Below, one piece after another: positions 9,234 through 18,795 of a DNA stretch of 61,970 nt. Below the pieces are notes generated by a model, which saw nothing but the letters and a program-made list of their open reading frames with translations, searched no databases and was not told where the DNA came from. This DNA comes from Listeria_A hofi (GTDB taxonomy: Bacteria; Bacillota; Bacilli; Lactobacillales; Listeriaceae): the NCBI RefSeq assembly GCF_963575615.1, contig NZ_CAUYTL010000017.1, positions 1 through 61,970 on the forward strand, given 5' to 3'. Position numbers and translations under genes: made by a program. Every line of letters starts with the position of its first letter. The first letter of the stretch is position 1.

Positions 9234-9919
9234 GTACTTTGAAAAAGAGTCATGAAGATAAGTTGATGTGGGATAAGTTGCCTGTCACAGAAGTGAGGTC
9301 GGTTTTTTTTGAAAAGCTAAACTCGATTCAGTCTAGTATTCAGTTTTCTAATAATAAGGCACAGATTATTACAGTGACTTCGGCGCATAAAGGTGAAGGG
9401 AAAACATTCACGTCAATGAACTTGGCAGCTGTTTATGCAATGCAAGGAAAGCGTGTATTGATCATTGATGCGGACATGCATAACCCGCGATTGAGTAAGT
9501 CGTTTCAGCAAGTGAACAAACCAGGATTTAGTTCGGTTTTAACAGGTGTGGTTGACTACCAGGAAGCTGTACAGGAAACCGGGCTGGAGAACCTTTACTT
9601 TTTGCCGGTTGGACCGTTGCCACCAGCGCCGACAAAATTATTGAACTCCGAACATTTTCAAACTTTTATAGCGTGTGTTCGTGAAGAGTATGATCTTATC
9701 TTGTTTGATACACCACCGATTTTATTAATATCTGATTCGCGAACGATTGGTGCGGCAAGTGATGGCGTGATTTTAGTAATTAAAGCGGCTTACACGAAAA
9801 AAGCAGATATTTGTCGAGCGATTGATTTGATTGAGGCGAAGCAAGACAAGTTTTTAGGTGCAATATACAACGACAAGAAACTTAGCAAAAGAGAGATGGC
9901 GACGTACAGTTATTATTAG
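9230..9919 (+). CDS. Bacterial tyrosine kinase (BY-kinase, CapB/EpsB-like)
   Basis: This 229-residue cytoplasmic kinase starts at a TTG overlapping the previous stop and is preceded by AAAAGGAGGAG, so the unusual start codon is well supported. It has Walker A (SAHKGEGKT), Walker A' (VLIIDADMHNPR) and Walker B (LILFDTPP) in the order of the BY-kinase family, and a C-terminal tyrosine cluster (TYSYY), the usual autophosphorylation site. With the membrane modulator just upstream it forms the split kinase typical of Firmicutes, which controls polysaccharide assembly through cycles of phosphorylation. No PHP-type phosphatase gene is visible in the cluster. Confidence 0.93.
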   Translation: MSTLKKSHEDKLMWDKLPVTEVRSVFFEKLNSIQSSIQFSNNKAQIITVTSAHKGEGKTFTSMNLAAVYAMQGKRVLIIDADMHNPRLSKSFQQVNKPGFSSVLTGVVDYQEAVQETGLENLYFLPVGPLPPAPTKLLNSEHFQTFIACVREEYDLILFDTPPILLISDSRTIGAASDGVILVIKAAYTKKADICRAIDLIEAKQDKFLGAIYNDKKLSKREMATYSYY

Positions 9920-9935
9920 GAGAGAAGCGCGTGGA

Positions 9936-11333
9936 ATGGTTGTAATGAAGGAAAGTTGGAAATTAATTATTTGCATGTTGTTGCTTTGTTTTGGCGTTGT
10001 GGCAAGTTTATTAAGTGGTATCGGTATTATTATGGCGATTTGTGTTTTGCTACTTGTACTTGTATTCATGCTTGATTTTAATAAGATAGAATACGCGCTT
10101 TGGATTGGGATTGTTGTGACTTCATTTTTTGGTTCCTATTTGGGGCTGCCGGGGAATAATAGTATTTTTCTTTTTCGGGTTTTGTTGTTATTGCATGTTC
10201 CGTTGTTCCTGTGGAAGTTGTCGCGGAATCGACTAGGTTATAGCAAAATGGAAAAAGTGATTGTGATTCTGATTGTGTGTTGGTTGTTTGGAAATGTGGC
10301 ATCGATGCTTTGGGCGAACTATATTAGTGCGACGTTTCGTTATCTGTATTTTGTTTTTGAGGCAGGGTATTTGATTTTAATTACGCTTTACCATGTGCGC
10401 TCGAAAAAAGAGTTGATGGTACTTACTTATTTTATTAGTGCGGTGTATGGTTTTTGCCTTGTTATTGGCTTAATTGAGGTTTTGACGGGATGGCATATGA
10501 GTTTGTCGGGAAATGTATTGGAGTACACGCAGGAACGTCATAAATATCGACCAGCGGGGTTGCAGTATAATTACAATGATTTTGGAGCCTTTTTGGTAAT
10601 GTTTTTGCCGCTGGTTGTGTGGGGCATTAATACGTGGAAATGGCGTGTTAAATACGTATTTATTGTTGCGGTTGTAGGATTAAGTGGCTTTTTAGTCATC
10701 AATACGTATTCACGTGTTTCGATGGTGATTTGGATAATTGAGGTTGTTTTGCTTTTAATCCTGTGGTTTAGGGTTTGGGGTGTGATTGCCTCGGTCGTTG
10801 GGTTGCTGGCAATTGTCTCGGTTAACGTATTGCACTTAGGGGCTGAGAATAGTAGCTTATTCACGGATGTAATCTCTGCCTTTACAGAAAAAGGTGGGTC
10901 AACTAATGAGCGCTTGATGATGTATCAAAAAACATTACAGATTATTAATGAATCGCATTTTTTAGGCGTTGGTGTTGGGAATGTTCCGATTGAATTGAAT
11001 AATTCCATTATGGGTCATGGGACGATGGATAATGCGTATCGTGCACCACATAACTTTATTTTAGAATCGGTTGGAAATATTGGATTGTGGTCGTTCTTTT
11101 TATTCGCGGTGATTGTGATGATACTGATTCTAAGTTTGAAATATCTTTTCGTGCATATGAAATACGGCTTTTTTGCAGTCGTCCCGGTGCTAATTATTGC
11201 TGAATTCTTGAGTGCATCTGTTGGGATTAGTACGATTATCGAGATTCGCTTTTTGTGGATTGCGTTAGGGATTGCGCTGGCGATTGTTAGTAATCAAGCT
11301 TTTTGGAGGAGAGATGGTGAATGGGATTTTTAA
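9936..11333 (+). CDS. O-antigen/exopolysaccharide polymerase (Wzy-like)
   Basis: This is a very hydrophobic protein of about 465 residues with ten or more predicted membrane helices and a large loop in the second half holding the sequence GVGVGNVP, typical of Wzy_C/O-antigen ligase-type polymerases. It would polymerise lipid-linked repeat units on the outer face of the membrane after flipping. The ATG at 9936 follows AGGAGAG by 11 bases; another ATG at 9945 is possible. The 3' end overlaps the next gene by 13 bases. Confidence 0.88.
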   Translation: MVVMKESWKLIICMLLLCFGVVASLLSGIGIIMAICVLLLVLVFMLDFNKIEYALWIGIVVTSFFGSYLGLPGNNSIFLFRVLLLLHVPLFLWKLSRNRLGYSKMEKVIVILIVCWLFGNVASMLWANYISATFRYLYFVFEAGYLILITLYHVRSKKELMVLTYFISAVYGFCLVIGLIEVLTGWHMSLSGNVLEYTQERHKYRPAGLQYNYNDFGAFLVMFLPLVVWGINTWKWRVKYVFIVAVVGLSGFLVINTYSRVSMVIWIIEVVLLLILWFRVWGVIASVVGLLAIVSVNVLHLGAENSSLFTDVISAFTEKGGSTNERLMMYQKTLQIINESHFLGVGVGNVPIELNNSIMGHGTMDNAYRAPHNFILESVGNIGLWSFFLFAVIVMILILSLKYLFVHMKYGFFAVVPVLIIAEFLSASVGISTIIEIRFLWIALGIALAIVSNQAFWRRDGEWDF

Positions 11334-12220
11334 TCGGGCTGGCTGTGGTTGTGTTGATAGGTTTTGCCGTAATTGGCTTTTATAGCTGGTTTTATAAGTC
11401 ACGGCGAATTGTAATTTTGAAGGAAATGCTGGAGAAAAAGCAGGAGTATGCGCATAACATTGAGGAAAATAAGATTGTGATAGCTGGTGGTAGCGAGGTT
11501 TTATACAGTTTTGATACGGATTTTTTAAGTGAACATTTGGGGGTTCCGGCGGTTAATTTGGGTTCTAATATTGGTTTTGGTGCAGGGTTTATTATTGATC
11601 AAGCGAAACTGTGTTTGAAAAGTGGTGATACGTTGGTGTTATCGCTGGCTTACGGATTGTATCATCGACCGCTGTATGATGTTTTTGCGTATGAGTATTT
11701 TCGGATGTATGAACGTGGGCAATTGTATCGATTCACTTGGAAAGAACGCGCGTATTATTTGATGAAAAATTTTGTGTTAAATGGGCGTTTCGAGGAAAAG
11801 TCGTTTGATATGAGTCCGTCGGGATTTTACAGAAATATTCGTGGTTGTGAATTGCCTAAGCATAAAAAAATACCGCTTCAGTTTTCGGAGTTTGAAGAGA
11901 ATGCGGTGACGGAAAATTTGCTGGCTTTAAAAAAGTATTGTGAGCTACATGGTATTGACTTATATCTCACATATCCGGATACGGTGTATTTTGAAACGTA
12001 TGAGATGGATCCCTTTTTCGGAGAGTTGGAGGCGTTTTTAAATCGATATTTTAACGTGTTAGGGAGTGCTGGGTTATATATGTATGATTCGGAATATTTC
12101 TATAACTCTGTTTATCATGTGAATCGAGAAGGGCAAGCAGAACGTACGAAAAACGTTTTAAAAGAGTTAGGAAGGAGGTCGACTCGTGGACAAAAAGCGG
12201 TGGACAATTGGCCTAGTTAG
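11321..12220 (+). CDS. Membrane-anchored SGNH-hydrolase-like protein of the exopolysaccharide cluster
   Basis: This 299-residue protein has one N-terminal membrane helix (residues 3-24) and a soluble domain. The soluble domain opens with VIAGGSEVLYSFD, which fits block I of SGNH/DltD-like enzymes (Gly-x-Ser-x-x-x), has NLGSNIGFG (a block II-like Gly/Asn turn), and ends with YNSVYHVNREGQ, which fits the catalytic His block. Such proteins in polysaccharide loci are often O-acyl transferases or esterases that decorate the polymer outside the cell. The assignment rests on short motifs only. GGAGGAGAG precedes the start, and the 3' end overlaps the next gene by 35 bases. Confidence 0.6.
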   Translation: MGFLIGLAVVVLIGFAVIGFYSWFYKSRRIVILKEMLEKKQEYAHNIEENKIVIAGGSEVLYSFDTDFLSEHLGVPAVNLGSNIGFGAGFIIDQAKLCLKSGDTLVLSLAYGLYHRPLYDVFAYEYFRMYERGQLYRFTWKERAYYLMKNFVLNGRFEEKSFDMSPSGFYRNIRGCELPKHKKIPLQFSEFEENAVTENLLALKKYCELHGIDLYLTYPDTVYFETYEMDPFFGELEAFLNRYFNVLGSAGLYMYDSEYFYNSVYHVNREGQAERTKNVLKELGRRSTRGQKAVDNWPS

Positions 12221-12953
12221 TGTGATTATGCCGTGCTATAACGGTGAAATGCATCTTCAAGAGGCGATTGATAGTGTAATCAAGCAGAGCTACCAAAACT
12301 GGGAACTGATCATTATTGACGATGGTTCAACGGATGCGAGTCGGGAGATTGTGGCCGATTATGCTAAGCGAGATAAGCGAATTTTGGCGGTAGATTCTGC
12401 TGGAAATGAAGGTGCTGCTGTAGCTAGAAATAAAGGTATTTCGTTGGCAAGTGGTCAATATATTGCTTTTTTGGACAGTGATGATTTTTGGGCGACGAAT
12501 AAGTTACAAGAGCAGGTAGCTTATATGAAAAGTAGGGATGTTGGATTTACGTTCACAGCGTACCAAAGTATAGATGAGACGGGCGTTTTGAAGAAAGTTA
12601 TTAAGGTTCCTGAGATGATGACGTATCAAAAATTACTTCGGAATACGATTATTGGTTGTCTCACGGTGATGCTGGATCGGCATATTGTTGGTGATGTCGA
12701 GATGCCAAAACTCCGGTCGCGGCAAGATACAGCGACGTGGTTGGGGATTTTGAGAGAGGGGCATGTGGCTTACGGAATACCGACTGTATTGGCTTATTAT
12801 CGCGTTGTTTCAGGATCGCTATCGAGCAACAAGTGGAAAATGGTAGGCGCGAATTGGCGTATGTATCGCGAAGAAGTGGGGCTACGACCTTTGCATGCCT
12901 CGTATTGCATGATTGGGTACATGACGAATGCAGTCAAAAAGAGAATTTTTTAG
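12186..12953 (+). CDS. Glycosyltransferase family 2
   Basis: This 255-residue enzyme has a GT-A fold. VSVIMPCYNGEMHLQEAI near residue 12 and IIIDDGSTDASREI carry the nucleotide-sugar binding aspartates, and YIAFLDSDDFW holds the DxD metal site. The start is a GTG placed eight or so bases after AAGGAGG, inside the previous gene, so translational coupling is likely. It would add one sugar of the repeat unit in the cytoplasm. Donor and linkage cannot be read from the sequence. Confidence 0.92.
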   Translation: MDKKRWTIGLVSVIMPCYNGEMHLQEAIDSVIKQSYQNWELIIIDDGSTDASREIVADYAKRDKRILAVDSAGNEGAAVARNKGISLASGQYIAFLDSDDFWATNKLQEQVAYMKSRDVGFTFTAYQSIDETGVLKKVIKVPEMMTYQKLLRNTIIGCLTVMLDRHIVGDVEMPKLRSRQDTATWLGILREGHVAYGIPTVLAYYRVVSGSLSSNKWKMVGANWRMYREEVGLRPLHASYCMIGYMTNAVKKRIF

Positions 12954-12962
12954 GGATGTGAA

Positions 12963-14291
12963 ATGATGGAGAAGATAGTAATGGCGGGCGTTGGCTATGT
13001 TGGATTAGTGACAGGGGCAAGCTTGGCGGATACTGGGAAAAACGTTTTGTGTGCTGATATTAGTGAAATGAAAATTGCTCAATTAGATAAAGGTGTGTCA
13101 CCGATTTATGAGCCGGGGTTAGAAGAGCTGATACAGCGCAATGTGGAGAAAGGTACACTGTGTTTCACGACAGACATGAAGGCGGCCTATCAGCAGGCGG
13201 ATGTCATTTTTATTTGTGTTGGAACGCCTGAGGAGCTGGATGGGTCGGCTAGTTTGAAGTTTATATATGAGGTAGCGGAGGATATCGCTATTTATGCGCG
13301 GGAAAATACGCTGATTGTAATGAAATCAACGGTTCCAGTGGGGACGAATAGACAAGTTATCGATTATATTAATGCGCGCCGAAATGCAACAGAACAACTA
13401 GAGATAGTATCGGCTCCAGAGTTTTTGTCACAAGGTACGGCGGTTAAGGATACGTTAGAAGGTTCTCGCATTGTTCTAGGTGTTGAGACTGAGAAGGCAG
13501 AACAGCGAATGCGCGAAGTTTACGCTGGGTTCAATCAGCCTTTTGTTGTGACGGATTTAGTAAGTGCGGAAATGATAAAGTATGCATCGAATGATTTCTT
13601 GGCACTAAAGATTTCTTTCATTAATGACATTGCAAACCTATGCGAAAAATTAGGCGCGAATATCGATGGTGTAACAAGGGGTATGGGGTTTGATCGACGA
13701 ATTGGCAAGGCGTTTTTGAATGCAGGTGTTGGTTACGGAGGTTCTTGTTTTCCGAAAGATACGAAGGCGCTATATCGGCTCGCAGAAGATGCGGGTTATG
13801 AGATGCGCACTGTCAAAGCGGCGATTGACGTGAATCAGGCTCAAATTTATAAACTATTGCATCAGGCGAATGCGGATTTTGGCGGTTTTGCGGGTAGAAA
13901 AGTGGCTGTGTTGGGGTTGACGTTCAAGCCGAATACGGATGATTTGCGTGAATCGCCAGGGATTTGGAATGTGTTGGAGCTAGTGAAGGCTGGCGCGGAT
14001 GTAACTGTGTATGATCCGATTGGGATGGATAACGCACGGCGGGTGCTAGGCGATAGTGTTGCGTATGCGGAATCGGCGTTAGCGGGCGTTACAGATGCAG
14101 AAATATGTTTTATTTTTACGGAATGGCAGGAAATCGTTGCTTTGACGCCGCGTGATTTTAGCGAAAAAATGCATCGTGCGCATGTTTATGATGGTAGGAA
14201 CTGTTTTGATATCGCGTCGATGAGCGGTGTGCATTATGTGTCGGTAGGACGTCCAGAAGTGCAGAATGAGCAGCTGGAACTATTGAAATAA
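12963..14291 (+). CDS. ugd: UDP-glucose 6-dehydrogenase
   Basis: This 442-residue enzyme oxidises UDP-glucose to UDP-glucuronate with two NAD+. The N-terminal Rossmann motif is GVGYVGLVTGASLAD, the middle linker is the long helical region after ASNDFLALKISF, and the catalytic cysteine is C262 in GYGGSCFPKDTKAL. The C-terminal UDP-binding domain carries GLTFKPNTDDLRESP. Length and motif order match the TuaD/Ugd family. Its presence implies that the exopolysaccharide contains glucuronic acid or a sugar derived from it, perhaps made with the epimerase at 17853. Confidence 0.95.
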   Translation: MMEKIVMAGVGYVGLVTGASLADTGKNVLCADISEMKIAQLDKGVSPIYEPGLEELIQRNVEKGTLCFTTDMKAAYQQADVIFICVGTPEELDGSASLKFIYEVAEDIAIYARENTLIVMKSTVPVGTNRQVIDYINARRNATEQLEIVSAPEFLSQGTAVKDTLEGSRIVLGVETEKAEQRMREVYAGFNQPFVVTDLVSAEMIKYASNDFLALKISFINDIANLCEKLGANIDGVTRGMGFDRRIGKAFLNAGVGYGGSCFPKDTKALYRLAEDAGYEMRTVKAAIDVNQAQIYKLLHQANADFGGFAGRKVAVLGLTFKPNTDDLRESPGIWNVLELVKAGADVTVYDPIGMDNARRVLGDSVAYAESALAGVTDAEICFIFTEWQEIVALTPRDFSEKMHRAHVYDGRNCFDIASMSGVHYVSVGRPEVQNEQLELLK

Positions 14292-14308
14292 AGGAGGCGT
14301 AACTGATT

Positions 14309-14947
14309 ATGCTGATGAGTAAGCTAATAAGGACGGGTTATTGTAGCAGTAAACGGATAGTAGATATTATTGGTTCTTTCATTGCAATCGTGCTTCTCTC
14401 ACCCATTTTTTTGATAGTTGCTATTGCGATTAAGCTAGAAGACGGTGGCTCGGTTATTTTTAAACAAGAGCGTAGTGGGGAAAATGATACGCCGTTTGTG
14501 ATTTATAAATTCAGGTCGATGACAGAGCAGGTAGTGAGTAGTTCCAGTGGCGAATACACTTGGGATAACGGTGTTCCGGACACGTTTGTTTTTAAAGATA
14601 CAGGGCAACAAGACGCGCGCGTGACGAAGGTTGGAAGCTTTATTCGTAAATTTAGTATTGATGAGCTACCGCAATTTGTAAATGTGCTATTTGGCAGTAT
14701 GTCGCTTATTGGGCCACGTCCAGAGATTGTACCGATTACATCTTGTTACTCGGAAAGGCAAAAACAGCGCTTGATGGTGAAACCGGGTATTACTGGCTGG
14801 GCTCAGATTAATGGCAGGAGTGATATTAACAACGGAGAAAAAATTCGCCTGGATTTAGAATACATTGAGAAACAAACGGCGATGCTAGACATAATTATTT
14901 TTTTCAAAACGGTATGGTTGGTCATAGCGGGGAAAGGATCGGTTTAA
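14309..14947 (+). CDS. Undecaprenyl-phosphate sugar phosphotransferase (priming enzyme)
   Basis: This 212-residue protein has one N-terminal membrane segment (about residues 18-42) and the bacterial sugar transferase domain (PF02397). Its hallmark segments are VIFKQERSG and IYKFRSM, ELPQFVNVLFGSMSLIGPRPE, and the end block KPGITGWAQINGR. It starts repeat-unit synthesis by moving a sugar-1-phosphate onto the lipid carrier. It is the short form that lacks the extra N-terminal helices of WbaP. AAGGAGG precedes the ATG. The 3' end overlaps the next start by one base (TAATG). Confidence 0.93.
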   Translation: MLMSKLIRTGYCSSKRIVDIIGSFIAIVLLSPIFLIVAIAIKLEDGGSVIFKQERSGENDTPFVIYKFRSMTEQVVSSSSGEYTWDNGVPDTFVFKDTGQQDARVTKVGSFIRKFSIDELPQFVNVLFGSMSLIGPRPEIVPITSCYSERQKQRLMVKPGITGWAQINGRSDINNGEKIRLDLEYIEKQTAMLDIIIFFKTVWLVIAGKGSV

Positions 14948-16107
14948 TGACAAAACGGCGAATTTTAATGTTATCAAGTGATTTTCTACCGAATATTGGA
15001 GGTGTTGCGGCTTACGTATATGAGGTCAGCAAGCAGCTTTTGCAGGAGGGACACGAGGTAACGATACTTACAAAATATGATGGTTTCGGCTGGCAAATTA
15101 GAGAAGAAATATTAGATAGATTGCGTGTAATTCGAGTTCCGTTTGCACCAGTTAAAAAATTACAGGATTTGGAGTACGTGGTGCGAACACGGAAGATTAT
15201 CAAGGATTTAATAGCGCGCGAGGCGATTGATATTATTCATTGGCACACGCTGAATAAGGATGCCAAAGTGATGCGAGGTATTCAGTTTCCCAAAGGCGTT
15301 ATTGTGCATACGAATCATTTCGTTTGGTTTCGGGAGATGTATCGGGCTGGCCAGTTTGCGAAACTGCAACGGATGATTCCTTTCACTGATCATATTATTG
15401 CGCCGAGTCATGAAATCGAGGAAATGAGTCGAGCTGTTTTTCCAGATGGCGGGGTGACGCGAATTCCAAACGGTGTCGATCCAACGAGTTTTTATCCAGA
15501 TGGGACGCTCGGTGCCAAAACTAGATTAGATTACGGCATTCCAGATGATCACACAGTAGTGGTGACGACTAATCGGATGTCTGAGGAGAAAGGGATGGGT
15601 TACTTAATCGACGCAATCCCGGAGCTACTTCAAAAATACGAAAAATTGAGCTTTATCATGGCTGGCGATGGTCCTGAGCTACGTTATTTTGAGGGGAAAA
15701 TTAGTGAGAGCACGCGAAACAATCCACGTGTTCATTTTCTTGGTCGAATTAGAAACAATGATATTTTACCGATTGTAAATGCTGGCGATATTTTCTTACA
15801 AACGTCTTTAGAGGAAGGTTGCAGTATTTCTGTTTTGGAGGCGATGGCTTGCGCGAAACCAGTTGTGGCAACGTTGGTTGGTGGGAATCCAGATATTGTA
15901 CGGCACGATGTTACGGGTGTGATGATTGCGCCAAAATCGAGCAAAGCGGTAGCGCAAGGCTTAGAAAAACTGATTTCTAATCCAGATAAAGCGACTTTAT
16001 ATGGTGAAAACGGCAAAAAAGCGGTGCATGAAGAACTAAACTGGGAGCAGCTGACGAAGCGTATAGTCGCGCTTTATAATGAGTCGCTAGCGCAGAAGCT
16101 AGGATGA
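14947..16107 (+). CDS. Glycosyltransferase family 4
   Basis: This 386-residue GT-B enzyme starts at the ATG in the TAATG overlap with the previous stop, preceded by GGGGAAAGGA. The N-terminal signature is SDFLPNIGGVAAYVYEV (glycine-rich loop). The donor domain holds NRMSEEKGMGYLIDA and the acid motif EEGCSISVLEAMACAKPVVAT with the E-x7-E pattern of retaining GT4 enzymes. It would act in the cytoplasm on the lipid-linked repeat unit. The 3' end overlaps the flippase start by four bases. Confidence 0.93.
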   Translation: MTKRRILMLSSDFLPNIGGVAAYVYEVSKQLLQEGHEVTILTKYDGFGWQIREEILDRLRVIRVPFAPVKKLQDLEYVVRTRKIIKDLIAREAIDIIHWHTLNKDAKVMRGIQFPKGVIVHTNHFVWFREMYRAGQFAKLQRMIPFTDHIIAPSHEIEEMSRAVFPDGGVTRIPNGVDPTSFYPDGTLGAKTRLDYGIPDDHTVVVTTNRMSEEKGMGYLIDAIPELLQKYEKLSFIMAGDGPELRYFEGKISESTRNNPRVHFLGRIRNNDILPIVNAGDIFLQTSLEEGCSISVLEAMACAKPVVATLVGGNPDIVRHDVTGVMIAPKSSKAVAQGLEKLISNPDKATLYGENGKKAVHEELNWEQLTKRIVALYNESLAQKLG

Positions 16108-17594
16108 GTAAGCAGAAAATAAACTATATCTTAATGATGCTGTATCAATTCTTTATGGTAATCACGCCACTAATGACAACGCCTTATGTAGTACGAGTTT
16201 TAGGTCCAGAAAAAATTGGTGAAGATGCATATGCCAATTCCTTTGTGCAAATGTTTTTAGTGTTCGTCATGTTAGGAATTGCAAGCTACGGTAAAAAAGT
16301 CATTGCAACTGTAGATAGTGAATTTGATGGGAAGCCGGATAGCCAGGAGAAGCATAAAAAAGCTTTAAAAGAACAATTTGGTGGCGTTTTTGGCATTCAA
16401 TTTTTGGCGATGTGGAGCATGCTCGTTTTGTATTTATTACTCGTTACGTTGTTTTTCCAAGGCAGTATCGTTTTTTATCTGTATGGATTTATGATTATGG
16501 CGTATGGATTTGATATCTCGTGGTACTTTATCGCGCGAGGACAACTCAAGAAAATCATGACGCGGACAGTATTAATACGCATCGTAACGATTACGAGTAT
16601 TTTTTTGCTAGTAAAAACGGAAAATGATCTTTGGATTTATGTGTTGGCTAACTGTTTGCTACTGCTACTAGGGCAAGTGTACATTTGGTTTTACCTGATC
16701 CGTGAGTTAGGCGGGTTGTCGATTCGTTTAGGAAGTTTGAAAAAGCATGTCAAACCTATTCTCATCTTGGCGGTTATACCGGTTTCAGCGATGGTTTACA
16801 TATCAGTAAATCGAGTCGTTCTCGGGGCTGTTCAAGGTGAGGTGGAAGTCGGCTACTACAATCAGGCATATAAGCTGTATACGATTGGGTTATTATTCGT
16901 TCAAGCATTGGCGGCTGTGCTAATGCCGCGACTCGTTCATTTTTATGAAACTGGGGAGATAGAGCGATTTAAGGAAATGATAGCCTTTTTCTTTCGCTAC
17001 ATTTGCGCCTCTATATTGCCGGTATGCCTAGGTATTGTAGCTGTTTCCACTGCGCTTATTCATGTTTTCCTAGGTGTTGCTTTCATGCCTGTTGTACCGG
17101 TAATTATTATTCTCATTTTGTCGTTGTTTTTAGCAGCGATGAGCGATTTGTTCGGGATGCAGATTATGGTGATTCGCGGTCAGAACCGAGCGTATGCTTA
17201 TTCGGGAATTATCGGTTCAATCGTTAGTTTTGGCTTTAATTTATCTATCGTAACAGTGATGGCAAGTGAAGGCACGGCGCTAGCTTTCCTAGTCGGGAAT
17301 TTAGTTATTGTGTCGATTCAAATGTATTTTATTAGAGATTTGTTAGGTTTGAAGCAGATTATCAAAATGATGATGCCGTACTTACTATATAGTTTGGCGA
17401 TGATGGCTTGTATTTTGGCAGTCCCGCACATTTATTCTGGCCCACCGTTTTACACACTAATAGTTCAATGCATCGTTGGACTGGGGAGTTACTTGGTGAT
17501 TTTGTTCATCAGACGTGATGATATTTTGCATTACGTCATATCTAGTTTTCGAAAAAAACAATTGTCAAAAGATAAAAGGATGGAAGAGATATGA
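16104..17594 (+). CDS. Polysaccharide flippase (Wzx, MATE/MOP superfamily)
   Basis: This 496-residue membrane protein has about fourteen hydrophobic segments. The N-terminal block LMTTPYVVRVLGPEKIGEDA is typical of the PST/Wzx family. It moves the undecaprenyl-linked repeat unit to the outer face, upstream of the polymerase at 9936. It begins and ends in four-base ATGA overlaps with its neighbours, which shows tight operon structure. Confidence 0.93.
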   Translation: MSKQKINYILMMLYQFFMVITPLMTTPYVVRVLGPEKIGEDAYANSFVQMFLVFVMLGIASYGKKVIATVDSEFDGKPDSQEKHKKALKEQFGGVFGIQFLAMWSMLVLYLLLVTLFFQGSIVFYLYGFMIMAYGFDISWYFIARGQLKKIMTRTVLIRIVTITSIFLLVKTENDLWIYVLANCLLLLLGQVYIWFYLIRELGGLSIRLGSLKKHVKPILILAVIPVSAMVYISVNRVVLGAVQGEVEVGYYNQAYKLYTIGLLFVQALAAVLMPRLVHFYETGEIERFKEMIAFFFRYICASILPVCLGIVAVSTALIHVFLGVAFMPVVPVIIILILSLFLAAMSDLFGMQIMVIRGQNRAYAYSGIIGSIVSFGFNLSIVTVMASEGTALAFLVGNLVIVSIQMYFIRDLLGLKQIIKMMMPYLLYSLAMMACILAVPHIYSGPPFYTLIVQCIVGLGSYLVILFIRRDDILHYVISSFRKKQLSKDKRMEEI

Positions 17595-17836
17595 AGGCTA
17601 ATATATCAAAGGAAGCAAAATTACAATTTCTTGATGATTATTTTGTATCAACGAAAGAAGCGGTAGATATGTTACAAATATCAAAGCAAAGTTTCTACTC
17701 GCTTGTCAATCGCAATAAAATTCAGCGGGTTAACAAGTCAGGAGTAGTGCTTTATTTTAAAGATGAGATTAAGGAACGATTGAATTCTCAGGAAGACTTG
17801 AGATATAAGTATCGTCCTTTTGATTACAGAAAATAA
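17591..17836 (+). CDS. Small helix-turn-helix protein inside the exopolysaccharide operon
   Basis: This 81-residue protein starts in a four-base overlap with the flippase stop. Residues 19-60 (STKEAVDMLQISKQSFYSLV followed by a wing that includes VLYFKDEIKERL) fit the excisionase/MerR-like winged HTH of the HTH_17 type. There is no sign of a phage or integrase nearby, so an excisionase role is unlikely. A local regulator of the operon, co-made with the flippase, is the better guess. No partner domain or ligand-binding part is present. Confidence 0.75.
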   Translation: MKANISKEAKLQFLDDYFVSTKEAVDMLQISKQSFYSLVNRNKIQRVNKSGVVLYFKDEIKERLNSQEDLRYKYRPFDYRK

Positions 17837-17852
17837 TGAAAGAGGTTTAACT

Positions 17853-18779
17853 ATGACAACGGTTTTAATAACGGGAGGATTGGGCTTTATCGGCTCGCAT
17901 TTAGCTAATCGACTAGCTAAGGAGAACAAAGTCGTGATTATCGATAATTTATCTACAGGGCGAAGAGAAAACGTAACGCCACATGAGAATATCACAATCT
18001 ATGAAGGAGACATTACAGATAAAAAAATAGTTGCGAGTATTTTTCAGGCTTATCAATTTGATTATATTTATCATTTGGCTGCTGTTGCCAGTGTTGCTGA
18101 ATCGGTGGAAAGGCCCCACGAAACGGTTGAAATCAATTTTATGGCGACGGTTTTGTTGTTGGAACACGCGAGGAAACAACAGCAAGAAGTGAAGCGTTTT
18201 GTGTTCGCCTCATCGGCGGCGGTCTTTGGAGATGAAAAAACGATGCCTAAAACAGAAATGTCACCTGTAAAGCCGTTAACTCCTTATGCTATTGATAAAT
18301 TGGCATCAGAGCAATACGTGCTTGCATACAACTCGCTTTATGGATTGAACACGAGCGCGGCCCGGTTTTTCAATGTATATGGGATGCGACAAAATCCAGA
18401 ATCGCCGTACTCAGGCGTGATTTCACTTTTAACAAAGGCATTCGTAGAGGAAAGCTCGTTTCAGATTTATGGAGATGGTAGCCAAACGCGTGATTTTATT
18501 TTTATAAAAGATGTAGTAGATGCTTTGGTATTAATTGCAAGTCGTGAGGAGTCTAACGGTGAGGTGTATAACATTGGAACTGGTCAGCCGATTTCACTCA
18601 ATGATTTAATTGGACAATATCAAGTCGTGACAGGAAGAGCGATGGAAGTATCACATTTGCAATCACGACGCGGAGATATTCGAGTTTCGCTAGCCAGTAT
18701 TGAAAAGTTAAAACGCTTAGGATTTGAGCCGAAATACAGCATTTACAGAGGGCTAAGAACCTATTGGGAAAATTGCTAG
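17853..18779 (+). CDS. NAD-dependent nucleotide-sugar epimerase (GalE-like)
   Basis: This 309-residue short-chain dehydrogenase of the extended type has the Rossmann motif GGLGFIGSHLANRL, the DNLSTG block that binds the NAD ribose, and the catalytic Tyr and Lys in TPYAIDKLASEQY. It would epimerise UDP-glucose/galactose or, given the dehydrogenase upstream, UDP-glucuronate/galacturonate; the sequence does not decide. The ATG at 17853 is preferred over an in-frame start at 17820 because AAAGAGG lies upstream of it. It is the last clear biosynthetic gene of the cluster. Confidence 0.9.
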   Translation: MTTVLITGGLGFIGSHLANRLAKENKVVIIDNLSTGRRENVTPHENITIYEGDITDKKIVASIFQAYQFDYIYHLAAVASVAESVERPHETVEINFMATVLLLEHARKQQQEVKRFVFASSAAVFGDEKTMPKTEMSPVKPLTPYAIDKLASEQYVLAYNSLYGLNTSAARFFNVYGMRQNPESPYSGVISLLTKAFVEESSFQIYGDGSQTRDFIFIKDVVDALVLIASREESNGEVYNIGTGQPISLNDLIGQYQVVTGRAMEVSHLQSRRGDIRVSLASIEKLKRLGFEPKYSIYRGLRTYWENC

Positions 18780-18795
18780 AAATGAGGTGTAAAAG

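Noticed and set aside
17591..17836. Phage excisionase as a sign of a prophage or integrative element
   Set aside because: The HTH resembles excisionases, but no integrase, attachment-site repeat or phage gene is seen and the gene overlaps the flippase in a tight operon.
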